From: Crotophaga sulcirostris
Lineage: Eukaryota; Chordata; Aves; Cuculiformes; Crotophagidae
Direction: 5' to 3'
DNA length: 64,000 nucleotides
Assembly (NCBI GenBank): GCA_013397455.1
Contig: VYZB01000747.1
Coordinates: 1-64,000, forward strand
The first letter of the stretch is position 1. Each line of letters opens with the position of its first letter. A model generated the notes under the pieces. The model was not told the DNA's origin and did no database searches. It saw only the letters and a program-made list of their open reading frames with translations. Shown here one piece after another: positions 1-9,798 of the stretch. A program made the translations under genes and the position numbers.

Positions 1-48
1 GATACAGTATAAAAATACGCAGCTATTAATTTTTAGCTTTTAGCATAA

Positions 49-399
49 GGTCATGGTTGTGAAGACTTTGAAGGAATGTGCTGCATGAACCTGTCGGATC
101 ATTCTGAATCCATTCATCGACAATTGTCGCAGCTGAAAGATAACATGAAGAAACTTACCGTGGATACCAATCCGCTGGACTCTTGGTTGAAGTCTTTAGG
201 TCTGAGCGGCTGGATTAGGAGTTTAGTTATGATGTTTGCTGGGCCACTATGTATGCTTTTGCTTGTCTTGCTGATGGGACCTTGTATTTTACAATGTGTA
301 ATGCAAAGATTGGCTACAATGTGGAATGCTTTATTTGAAAAAAGAGGGGGAGATGTTGGGGGCCGTAGGACCGTAGGACAAGTATACAGCAAGTTATGA
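49..399 (+). pseudogene. env: Endogenous retrovirus env, transmembrane subunit 3' fragment (alpharetrovirus-like)
   Basis: This is the carboxy-terminal part of a retroviral envelope transmembrane subunit, which in an intact virus anchors the surface subunit and drives membrane fusion. In the open frame, a cysteine at 58-60 is followed six residues later by a cysteine pair at 79-84. This is the C-x6-CC arrangement of alpha- and gammaretroviral TM proteins. A Trp/Leu/Gly-rich membrane-proximal segment (about 172-213) leads into a long hydrophobic segment (about 211-303, Met/Leu/Val-rich, containing GPC and QC), which fits a membrane anchor, then a short basic tail ending at the TGA at 397-399. 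The frame is closed just upstream by TAA at 46-48 and TAG at 34-36, so the ectodomain is broken or out of frame and the gene is dead. The last 15 or so codons run into the LTR. Everything further upstream lies outside the window. Confidence 0.75.
338..353 (+). other. Polypurine tract of the endogenous retrovirus
   Basis: This is an uninterrupted purine run (six A, then GAGGGGGAGA) lying directly before a TG dinucleotide at 354. In retroviruses the polypurine tract primes plus-strand DNA synthesis and sits immediately upstream of U3, so it fixes the left edge of the LTR here. It overlaps the env frame. Confidence 0.7.
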
Positions 400-519
400 A
401 GGACAAAGTGACCTTGAGATAGGGAAGGCATGTACGGACTTGTTGAAGTTATGTGCAAAACAGAATGCCTGAAACCGCAAGGCAGGAACCAAAAGCTTAG
501 CTATGCTTGAACACGCTAA

Positions 520-645
520 CCAATCATAAGGCTTAGGGGGCGCATGAATGCCTCTTGATAGAGTATAACCTCCAATCGAGTAACGCGTGACCGCATGTAT
601 GGACCTAGAATATGATATAAATAGAGATGCTTTGTTAACAATAAA
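520..645 (+). promoter_or_regulatory. LTR promoter and polyadenylation signals (CCAAT, TATA, AATAAA)
   Basis: CCAAT lies at 520-524, TATAAATA at 616-623 and AATAAA at 640-645. The CCAAT to TATA distance of about 95 bases is normal for a retroviral U3. Whether the promoter is still active cannot be judged from sequence. Confidence 0.55.
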
Positions 646-685
646 CGGAGATGCTCGGAGACGCTCGGAGACGCTCGGAGGCGCT
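646..685 (+). repeat. Four-copy 10-bp tandem repeat in the LTR R/U5 region
   Basis: The units at 646-655, 656-665, 666-675 and 676-685 all follow CGGAGRYGCT. The middle two are identical and the outer two each differ by one base. The repeat starts one base after AATAAA, where the transcript would begin. Confidence 0.85.
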
Positions 686-740
686 TGAGCATAACTTACA
701 TCGTGTCGGTGTGTTTTCTCCCCTGTACCTGGCCGCGGCA

Positions 741-3700
741 CTAAGTAAGTTAAAAAGAAATTAAAGTTTAAAAGAATTTGCTTATTTATATCAAAAGTAT
801 TTGCAGTTGACATGGATATCCCCCTCTTTAATATCTAGCTAGACAATACTAATTTTCAGAATTTGTATGGTATTGCTGTTTAAAAAGATAGCTTTCAAAT
901 TATGTAATTTAACTCAAACAGTTGAAACTCAAAAAATTTAATATTTTATATGTAAAAATAATTGAAAAATATGTGAAGGAATTTATTTACAAGTTATAAG
1001 TAATTTTAAAATGTTTCACATTTATAAATCCTAACATTCCATTTTCCAGTTTCTTTAACAACATTCAAAAGGTAACTAGAGGTTGCTGACATTAGATGTA
1101 AATATACTTTATTCTTAAGTTATTGCATTAAGGTGAAACAATTTTCCTCTCCTACATAGCACCTAAATTTGTATGTTAGTTAGTTACTGTAAGGAATGGG
1201 TAGGTCTTCTGGATATATTGTAGATAGGAGCAAAAAAAATAACTTTTAACAATAGGAAATATTTATTTTTGCCACCATGAATTCTTAGATAACTCTAGAT
1301 GCAGTGGAAGGATTGAACAGAAGTTACATGCAAGAAATAAGTAAAATATGCTCTAGATAATCCAGATTTCCAGTTGTACTGTAAACCAGACAAAAATCAA
1401 ATAAGTCTTCACTGAGAAGTCATGAAATCAAATCAGTTTTTCATCATCTCACATTTTCCAGTTACTAGATGAATACATTGTGTATGTTAAACCATAACTT
1501 GAAAAGGAAGCTTAATTTAAACAAGACAACAGTGAAATCTCCTCTCTCTGCATGCAACCTTCCAAGTCTGGTTTCTACATGCATGTATACAAACTGGTGC
1601 ATACCCAGTTACTGCTCCAACTCATTTCCTGAGCCTGGTTCCCTTTCTCCACTGATTATATCTGACCTTGTAACAAAAGATATTTATTTTCCTATAAGCA
1701 CAGGTGCGAGTAATGTCTAGGTCCCCTAGACTTCTAAGAGTTATTTACTTTGAGCCACATGTACATTTTGATCCAAAGTTTTAAAAGTAATACTAAACTG
1801 TGACATTCTTCAGGAGAACATGAGTCCCAGGGTGATTCTGGTGACTCAGGGCTGTGGAACATCCTGCTGAAGCTGCAGTCCCCTCATCCCCTGCAACAGC
1901 TGCCAAACAGTATGCTTTGCAGCCAGATGGTAGCTCTCTAGTTCACGTGTTTCAGTCATGTAATTCCAAAGTGCTGAAAGGGGAGTTCCAGGGAGACTTA
2001 TTTAAGCTGTATTTGCTCCTTATGATGATGTAGAAACATTAATTTTCCAATATGAGTCAAGCTCCATGCAACTCTTCACGGTTTGTTTGATGCAGCATAC
2101 ATTAGACAGAGATCTGAGTAGGTTCTATGTCCCATAATTCCTTCGAACTATAAAGTCAGTTTCACTGGACAATTAACTTTGAACCAAACTTTTGAAACCA
2201 CATTTTTAATAGAAGTTTTTTACAATATAAAAGACATTATAAAGAAATATATCCCTACCCTCAGTGTGCTCACAAACAGATCTTTTATTTCAGGCTTAAT
2301 TTCAAATTATCAACTTGGATACTTACCAGGGTGCTGAAAACTTTGCACAGCCCCTCTTTCTCCCTAGGAAATATTATTTTCTTATCTCCCTGTTGTGTAT
2401 CTGTTCCCTGTGCTTCTCAACAGTCTCTCTGTTCCTTTATGTGATACATTAGGTTAATAAAAGTAGGGCTTGATTAGTAGAAGTGAGGTGCATCCAAAAC
2501 TGGTGCAATAAAAATAGAATTATGATAATACAACTTAATAAGATATTCTAAATTATTTTGAGAGTTTAAAAGTGAAGTGACTGATTTCATAACTATATAC
2601 GATAACTCTTTGAAAACAGTTTCTATCCAAAAGATGAGAAGCTAACAAATATTATCTCTTCTTTTTTAAGGGCTTTTGGGATCATTTTGGAAAATGTAGA
2701 CAGCTAGGCACCCTATATGTGCCTAGCACGTTACTTAGTATATTGTCTTTAACCAGACCAATATAATGTAAAAAAGAATGAAAAAAACTTAATTTGGAAA
2801 AGTAAGGTGTGTAGAGCTTGATCAGACCTCTTGCTGCAAGGCAAAACTGTATTGCTAATTTCTTACAGCACTCTGAAAGTACTGAGAAAAAGTTGGTAAA
2901 ACAGAAAAAGTTCATATAATTCATGATATACAAGATGCTATTAAAAAAACCAGAAGTATTGTAAAGGTTTTAAACTGTCTAAAACTAAGACTTCATATTG
3001 GAACTCAAAGTCCTATTATTAAAAAGTCCAAACCCAAGACGTTTGTTTTCAGAATCATATGATCATATTTGTGGAATGTTGCTACTGCCTCTGAATTGGT
3101 TTCACAATCAGAATAACTGCAAAGTATCTTCTCTATCAAGATCCTTACTATAGACCTTAAAAAGTAAAAACTTATTTGGCAAATTACTCTGTGAGGAATG
3201 TCACAGGAAGTACTGTAATATGCCCTCCATTACAAAGCAAAAGCATCACTGCATTACATGAGATAATATCAGATAAATATTCATTACAAAATAAAATGCA
3301 GAAAGCTGTCATCAGAACTTCAGTAGCATAGATTTTATATATTTAATATACAGAATCATATTTCTGACTCGCTATATTTTGTTACAGTTAATTATGTTAT
3401 CTAAAAATTCAGTAACATAAAAATGCAAAAAACATTTTCATCTCACTGGGTAGTGTATGGTTAGAGGGGAAGAGAGAACCCCTGTTGCTACCATGTCATC
3501 TTAAAGGAGGAAGTATTATTGCTGGTGCTTAGAAGAGTAGAATCCACACATTACTTTTCCTCCTCTGGAAAGTGGCAAGAGTCTGGCCTCACTGACATGT
3601 AAAAGGGAATGAAATATGACTGGACAAACAGGAAATTCGTGTGATGTCCTATGTTGCCATTAGTTGTTATGCTCTAGACTCATTAAGTACTAGTTGGAGT

Positions 3701-3978
3701 GGAACCCCTGTGTACACAGACTTGCAGAGTCATATCACCTCAACCTCATGCCTGAACAGACTATATTTAAAACAAGACACTCTTCCATGAGTGCAAACTG
3801 CTATTTGCAGTCAGTCAGAAATTCCTAAATTATTGCTTTCTACTTATTCCATCAAAAGTCCAAGGTCAAAATTCTGTGTGAATTACAGAGCAAAGGAATC
3901 AGGAATTCAAAGCGCAACTGCTGATGCAGTCAAAGTCTCTACAATGTCAGTTCCAAAATTAATGTGTGATGCACATAT
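741..3978. other. AT-rich DNA without recognisable genes
   Basis: I see no coding exon, RNA gene or classifiable repeat here. The longest open frames (1469-1720 plus, 2682-2933 minus, 3791-3988 plus) are under 85 codons and of random composition, with no motif and no splice context. Short A and T runs are frequent. Confidence 0.5.
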
Positions 3979-4585
3979 AGTGGTTTAACCCCATCTAGTA
4001 ACTAGATCCCAAAGTCACTTGCTCACTTCCCCCACTGGTAGGATCAGGGAGAGAATCAGAAGGGTAACAGTGAGAAAACTCACAGTTTGATACCACAGCA
4101 ATTTAATAGGTAAAGCAGAAGTTTTATATGCAATCAAAACAAAATAAGGGATTCTTTCACTACTTCCCATTGGCAGATAGCTGTTCAATCATCTCCTGGA
4201 ACACATGGCTCCATCAGGTTGCAACAGTTACTTGAGAAGACACTATAGCATCAGTCCAAATGTCTTCCCTTCGTTCTTTTCCCAGCTTTTTATGGCTGAC
4301 GTCCTATGTCATTCGGTCAGTTGGGGTCGGCTGTCCCAGCTGTGTCCCCTCCCAACGTCTTGTGTACCCTCAGCCTACTCATTAGTAGGATGGTGTGAGA
4401 AGCAGAAAAGGCCTTGACTCTGTTGTAAGCACTGCTCAGCAATAACAAAAACATCCTGTATTAGGCTATAGAAAGGATAATAAATCCTGTCTTACCAACA
4501 CTGTTTCCAGCGTAAATCCAAAACATAGCACTGTAATAGCTACTATGAAGAAAATTAACTCCCAGACAAAACCAACCCATCACAG
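3979..4585 (-). mobile_element. ERVL-type LTR, minus strand, probably solo
   Basis: On the plus strand the left end reads GTGGTTTAACCCC, which reversed is the GGGGTTAAACCAC end of an avian ERVL-type LTR. On the minus strand the element starts near 4585 and runs through a TATA-like CATAAAAAG (about 4287-4295) to the polyadenylation-like ATTAAA (4102-4107). The middle stretch GGTCGGCTGTCCCAGC (about 4326-4341) and the CAGTTTGA/TTTAATAGG region resemble the LTR at 61574-62296, which has GGGGTCACCTGTCC and CAGTTTAAT in the same order. No internal retroviral genes flank it, so it is probably a solo LTR. I could not find a clean target duplication, so the edges are good to about 10 bases. The family comes from recall of avian LTRs, not from a database search. 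Confidence 0.6.
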
Positions 4586-6329
4586 CAAACACAAAGGTAT
4601 TTATCACTTCAATTTGTGCTTATGCTAAGTAAATTATAGCAAGAGGGGAAAAAAAGCAAATCTTACTTAAATTGAAAAGAAGAGAACACAATTGGCAGGC
4701 AAATAGGACAATCCTGCTCCATTTCAGTTACTTCAAGATTATTTGTGCCTGCATTTTTGTTTCACATTGTTATGCATATCGCCTTGTTTTTCTTTCCTAC
4801 CTTTGCATGCTATTTCTTTTTTCTCACTCTAGCAGAAAGCAAAGAAATCTATTAAGGGTTTAGAAGGCCAATAAAGCAAGCAGTCAATACTGTTCAGCTT
4901 TTAAAACTCTTTAATACCTGTAAGAAATTTTCTTGAGAAAGATTTACAAGATAAAGTCAGCAGAAATTAGCTTCCAAATTGTTCACTTTTCCAAGCAGTC
5001 CACATTGTGTTTATCCTGCTGAAATTGATTAGGTGCATTTTACTGGAAAATCTTTGAATTTCAACACTTCTGCATTTAGGGCATAAACTGTTCTGAGGCA
5101 AGTCGCTTCTTTTTTGTAAGAGAAAAGAATCAAGAAGAAATTTCATATTATGAAAGAAAGAAATATATTTTTTGGCATGACATTTTCCCAAATTACAGCC
5201 GTTTGTTTCTGCTGAAAGGTTTTAAATGTCTTAGTAAATCTTGATATGATTAGTGATCTTCAGATGATGTTAGCAAAACGAATAGTGAGCTGTTTTTTAA
5301 TCCTTATCTCCGTTTTATGAAGTAAGTATTTGTAATACATGAATGTGTATATACTGCAATATAAAGGGTCTTGCAAGAATTTGTGACTTAAAAAATATGC
5401 ACAAACTGAAAATAAACAAATAAATAAGACCTGCCCATTCAAATAGATGTTCAGACACTCATAACAAATTTTAAATAGCGTACATTCAATAGTCATTGTT
5501 ATGCTCATATCAGAAAGAAGAATCAGGAAGTGAAGTTGAAAAAGTCTCACTCACTGGGATTCTCATTGATATAATACACATGCAATCAGAAAAATGCATA
5601 AGCATTTCTAGACAAATTATACAGGAATCTGAATAAGCAATTAACAAATTGATTTAATTTACTCAATTTGGGGATCAAAACTATCAGCGTACAACTTATG
5701 ATACAGGATAATCACTTCTGTGTTTCTGGGGAGGAAAAGAAGGGAAAGTCACAGAAGATGCAGAAGGGTGAATTCAAAGTCATTATCTAACACATTCTTT
5801 GAGGCTGAATATGCATATCCAAGCAATCAAACATTGATTTCTGTAAGGCTTTTAAAAGAAGACTTTAAATAAGGGAGTGCAAACTGGTTCTTCTGGTGAC
5901 TTCTCTTGTACATGTTCTTCAGCCAAGTCATACATTCCAGAATACAGAATTGATTTTTCTTCATTTCATCTTGACATTCCTGCTATATACACAAGCCTTT
6001 GAACATCAAAATTTCCATTTTCATTGCTGCATTATTTTACAGCTTTCTGTGTCACAGAAAAATGCAGAAAAATGACCTTTTCTTTAAAAAGAATTACCAA
6101 ACTCACAACCAAACTACAGATCACTCATAAAGGACAAATATTTTACTCTAGTTCTAGCAGATAACTTCAACTAATCTTTACCTTTTTGGATACTGCTGGT
6201 ACAGTGGAAAACAGTGAAGTGTTTTTTTCAACATCCACTATATATTTGCATAGTCTCCTAAGAATGTAAAATCATAGTTTCAGCAAAAGATTTTTATTTT
6301 TATTTTTCATAATTATCATTAACCCCCAA
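4586..6329. other. AT-rich DNA without recognisable genes
   Basis: Nothing classifiable is seen. The minus-strand open frame at 5260-5550 (96 codons) is rich in Leu, Ile and Phe, as expected from AT-rich DNA by chance. It has no domain I recognise. Confidence 0.5.
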
Positions 6330-7510
6330 AGCAAGATAGATATGAATAAAACTGCAGGAGTGGATGACATTCAAAAGTGGAGCTAGAGAACTTCATACCA
6401 AGTGCATCAGCATTGCATATGGTTGGGGTGCCAGAGATCTACTAGGCTACCTTTACAACTGTCATCTAGGCAAGGGGAACCCTACAGCATACTGGTATGT
6501 CTATAGGATCTCCATAGAGTAGGATCCTATAGAGTATCCTGGGAACTGCAAGTTGATGAATGTGACTTCGACCTCTTGTAGTATGGAAGGGTTTGTAACC
6601 AGGATTATGATCGTTAAGGTTGTGGAGAAAGTCTGTTGGGAAGCAGACAGTATGGCTTTTTTAACAGAAAACCTGGCTCACTACCCTGTTGGTATTATAG
6701 AAGACTTTAATAAGCATGGATAAGCCAGGAGCATCAGGTACGCACAATACATCTGGATTTTCAAAAACTGTTGACAAAGTTCTAGACTAAAAATTAACAG
6801 GAAACTGAGCTACCATGGATTGAAGTTGTTTGCTTTGTGGGAGATGCATCTCATTTCAATAGATAGAAAATTCATTAAGAAATGGAAGAAAACTTTTCAG
6901 GATAAAATACAATAATAAGCTTAAGTAAGAGTTAGATCATCGATGGATCTGGTTTTGACCCCATTTTATTCATTATCTTTATAAAAAGGCCCAGACAATG
7001 CGGCACACAATGTAACAATGAAATTACCATGTCTGCAGATGATCAAGCTCTTTCAGATAGTCAAATGCCAAAGCAGTGATGACAACCAGCAGCAGGATCT
7101 CACATATTGTAACATGTGAGTAAAATTCTGGAAAATGAGTTAGAGTGTAGCTGAATGTAAGGTAACACATGTAGCAAAAATAATTTAAACCACATCTATG
7201 TGATGCTGAACTCAGAATTGGCAGTCTCAGCTCTGGAAAGTGATCTGTCTGTTTTCTGAAATAATCTGCTCAATGTTCACTGGCAGCCAAAAGAGCCAGT
7301 AAAATGTTGGGTATCATCAGGAAGAATATTGAGAACAAGACAGATAGTGTCATTTTGTTGCTATATAAAGCCTTGGTATACTTTGTTCTTGAATATTTCA
7401 TAAAATTCTGGTCCTGTTACTCAAGATCTTGTAACTGGCAAAAGGGAACATCCCATGTATATGGAACCAAGAACAGGTATTCAGGTATTATTTTAACAGT
7501 CTAAGAGTCC
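6330..7510 (+). mobile_element. Ancient CR1-like LINE relic (reverse transcriptase region)
   Basis: Pieces of a LINE reverse transcriptase occur in order on the plus strand, broken by stops and frameshifts. Near 6340-6380 the frame reads MNKTAGVDDIQKW, which fits the conserved K-A-x-GPDGI entry motif. Near 6755-6790 it reads GFSKTVDKVLD, which fits the FSKAFD motif. Near 6945-6990 GSGFDPILFIIFIK fits the QGSVLGPLLFxIFI motif. At about 7029-7053 MSADDQALS keeps the catalytic ADD. At 7304-7420 MLGIIRKNIENKTDS and VLEYFIKFWS fit the post-RT segment in which CR1 elements have a LYxxLVRPxLEYCVQFWSP-like stretch. All motifs are colinear over 1.2 kb. Divergence is much higher than in the other CR1 copies in this window, so this is an old family. 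It may be a CR1 subfamily or a close LINE clade. Confidence 0.7.
7029..7504 (+). pseudogene. Broken LINE ORF2, RT catalytic motif to thumb region
   Basis: This is the best-preserved coding part of the ancient element. The ADD box lies at about 7035-7043. An open frame at 7304-7504 (66 codons) then carries the MLGIIRKNIENKTDS segment and a VLEY/FWS segment. Intervening stops show that no protein is made. The encoded enzyme would have reverse-transcribed the LINE RNA in target-primed insertion. Intact ORF2 of CR1 elements is around 900 to 1000 residues, so this is a small remnant. Confidence 0.6.
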
Positions 7511-8339
7511 AAATTATCTAATTGATACAGAAAAGCCTCATTAGCAGCAGAGTTAGAATTATCAGACAAAAACCCCTTCCTATCATCTAGTCCTTTTCTC
7601 TGATGTTATGCTTACTCTGCCAATGCACTCTGGGTGCTAATCTCAACAATTTCAGTCTTTTTTTTAGAAAAATAGGATGAGAAATGATTCCAAGTCATCA
7701 GCTTCCTGAATTCTTCACTGGGGCGCACACGTTGTTCCTAGATGGGGTTTCTTGCTCCTGTGGTTTGGTTGTCCTTGAGATTATTTGAATGTGCAGCCTG
7801 CTCCCTTCCCTCTGCAGGTCTGACCATGTGCCTGATAAAGACTAAATGGGAAGTTCATAAGGCCATCCTTATTAATCAACCTATGTGAAATATGTTTGTT
7901 TCCGCGGGATGCTTGAAGTGGGTTGGATTGCTTTTTAATACTTTAATTTAATACGTTGAAGATACTGATCAGGCTCCAATAACTTATTTTAGATAGGATT
8001 ATATATAAAATGTTCCGATTCCTGTTCTAGTCAGAAGGAAAAAAGTAATGTTTTCTTTTAATGGTTTAATGTGTCATTTTAGAACCGCATTAAGGAGATA
8101 ATGTCTGAATTTGAAGTTACTTAGTCCCAAATAAGCCTCACCTTTAATTTAAAATGTGAAGTATCTTCAGTTGGGGATACATAAGAAACGTACCAATCAG
8201 CTTGCAAATTTAATTTTTACTGTCCTTTGAGTTACTGGATTTGCAGTGCCTTTCCCTTTTAGAAGACTAGTGAAATTGAAATTGTTTTGTTTTCATTGTG
8301 TAGAGTAGCAGTGAAACCAATTTTTTTCTGGTGACTGTT
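7511..8339. other. Unclassified non-coding stretch
   Basis: I do not recognise anything. The part at 7700-7860 is somewhat richer in GC than its surroundings but holds no open frame or repeat motif that I can name. Confidence 0.4.
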
Positions 8340-8375
8340 CCTGTTTCTGTCTCGGGGGCGCAGAGCATGGTTCCA

Positions 8376-8615
8376 CTAGTCCATCTCTTTCTTAGACTCG
8401 CTGATGCTCTTTAATGATTCTACTTCCTCTTGCGACTCTGCCACCAGACCGTCCACCTGGTCACAGTTCACACTTCCACTTACTAACGAAAGGCTCTGGC
8501 ACTCCCTGCAGCCTGAGATCTGGACAGCTGCATGTTTTTGTAGGAGCTTTGTCTGGGTCGTCACATCCATTCTGGCAAGTTCAGAGGATAGAGCTTTCTG
8601 CCGGGTGGGTACCAT
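8376..8615 (-). pseudogene. Retroelement ORF fragment, hydrophilic, ends at an in-frame stop
   Basis: Starting from the ATG at 8613-8615 there are 79 codons beginning MVPTRQKALSSELARM and ending in a charged Glu/Ser/Lys-rich stretch (VESLKSISESKKEMD) that could form a short coiled coil. The frame is also open upstream of this ATG to 8867, but the upstream part is of less protein-like composition and contains the TATA box, so I prefer the internal start. After the stop TAG the same frame continues WNHALRPRDRNR, which suggests the TAG is a mutation inside a longer ORF, perhaps from a Trp codon. Function unknown. ORF1-type proteins of LINEs bind RNA and assemble the insertion complex, and this may be the start of one. 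Confidence 0.4.
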
Positions 8616-8799
8616 AGCTAGGCTTCTTCTGGGAGGTTGATGACAGCAAACTGAAATCACCTCTTGAGCTGGTAGCGCGACTAAGCCCTTCTTGCACACC
8701 CTTCTATGCAAAATGACATGCCATACCCTAGCTGATGCACCATGCTCTGTTTGTCCACTCTGTTTGCAGTGCCCCTGATTGCTTGTGTTCCCTAGTCCG

Positions 8800-8807
8800 C
8801 TTTTATA
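8800..8807 (-). promoter_or_regulatory. TATA box of the retroelement fragment
   Basis: TATAAAAG on the minus strand, followed by a GC-rich stretch, lies about 185 bases upstream of the preferred ATG at 8615. Its position suits a promoter of the element, but activity is not shown by sequence alone. Confidence 0.4.
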
Positions 8808-9404
8808 GTCGTGGGGGTGGTTGCCGTTCCTCTGGCGATGCCCACGCCTAATCAGCACCTCCCGCAAAAGTCACCAACTCCTGGCTGATCTCTAAGTTCC
8901 CCTGATGTTTCCCTGCCTCAGGAAAAAACTGCTTGGCTGCATATGGGGCTGACTCTGGAGCAGCTCACCTTGGCGACTGCCTCTCATGTATGCCTTAACA
9001 CATTTGACATGATGGTTCCTGTTTCATATATTCTCTGAAACCAGATTCATCACTTTTCTTCACAAGCAATCCTGTATGCATAGATGGGCTTTTTTATACT
9101 ATTCCAAGTATGTATAAGCAGTGTCTTTAATGCACCAGTATAGTGGTCACTGAGTGTTTTGAGGATACTGTGCACAACAATACACAGCTGGGGCACCTCA
9201 AAGTTGTTTAGAAAACAGTCATGACCCTGCAACTTGCAAGCTCAGGCTACAAGAATCAAGATCAATGACACCTTGTTATAGTGCAACTTCAGCAACCTCA
9301 GCACTACTATCAAACACCTGTTTCATTTCAGCTCATTTTTTAGAGCTCCTTCCTCTACTCCCTTCTTGGTCACCTTTCTAAAGTGGGAGGAGGAACCAGC
9401 TGGG

Positions 9405-9473
9405 GTTTTGGGTTTTGTTTGTTTTGGTTTGGTTGTTTGTTTTTTTTTCCCCTTTTTTTGTTCTTTCTTTTTT
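9405..9473. repeat. T/G-rich low-complexity tract
   Basis: Runs of T are separated by G or GG (GTTTTGGTTTGGTTGTTTG and similar), followed by T-rich sequence. It may be a decayed poly-A tail and microsatellite. It generates a spurious Phe-rich open frame. Confidence 0.8.
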
Positions 9474-9754
9474 CTGTAGTAATGTTTCTTCAGTTCTTCA
9501 TGCTGTATTTTGCTAATTTGCTCTCTAAAACACAGAATGAAACTTGTTCATCAGTAATTGAGATGGATCAAATGGCAAGGACAACAAATTGGTTCGTCCA
9601 GGAATCTGATTCATCACTTTACTAATATAACACTTTACAAAGTGCACTTACTTATCCATCCAGCCTGGGAGAAGATAAAACTGTCATGGGAAAACCTTGA
9701 TGTTGGACAAACAGCAAAAAACATAGTTGCTTATCCAGTCTTTTGTCTATGTCT

Positions 9755-9798
9755 TTCCTTCTTCTTCTGTTTTTTTTTGTTGTTGTTTTTTTTTTAAT
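9755..9798. repeat. T-rich low-complexity tract
   Basis: Pyrimidine-rich CTTCTTCTTC sequence runs into long T runs with TTG units. No further structure is seen. Confidence 0.75.

Larger units (their letters stand above)
354..740 (+). mobile_element. 3' LTR of the endogenous retrovirus (right edge uncertain)
   Basis: The LTR begins with TGTTGGGGG right after the polypurine tract. It carries a CCAAT box (520-524), a TATA box (TATAAATA, 616-623) and a polyadenylation signal AATAAA (640-645) about 20 bases after the TATA box. Transcription would therefore start at about 646, so the AATAAA sits at the U3/R edge. Avian leukosis-type LTRs have the same layout. A four-unit 10-bp repeat follows at 646-685. 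GC content falls sharply after the CA at 739-740, which I take as the end. A later CA at about 811 is an alternative. Env lies directly upstream and host-like AT-rich DNA follows, so this is the 3' LTR of a provirus extending left of the window. Confidence 0.65.
8340..8990 (-). mobile_element. GC-richer retroelement 5' fragment (possibly CR1 5' UTR and ORF1 start)
   Basis: This segment is clearly richer in GC and CpG than its flanks and reads as a coding-like unit on the minus strand. TATAAAAG lies at 8800-8807 (minus), about 185 bases upstream of an ATG at 8613-8615. A frame open to 8376 follows from that ATG. A promoter inside the element with a short hydrophilic ORF fits the 5' end of a LINE or an avian retroelement gag/ORF1-like region. 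I lean toward a CR1-like 5' part, from memory of similar bird repeats, but cannot prove it. Outer edges are set by the change in base composition. Confidence 0.45.

Noticed and set aside
394..813. 139-codon minus-strand open frame across the LTR
   Set aside because: It lies antisense to an LTR with promoter and polyadenylation signals on the plus strand, has no motif, and has a composition set by the LTR sequence.
5260..5550. 96-codon hydrophobic minus-strand frame resembling a membrane protein or receptor piece
   Set aside because: Ile/Leu/Phe/Tyr richness is expected from AT-rich DNA. There is no domain, splice site pair or flanking exon.
9383..9625. 80-codon frame rich in Phe, Leu and Gly that looks like a membrane protein
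   Set aside because: It is produced by a T/G low-complexity tract and has no support as a gene.
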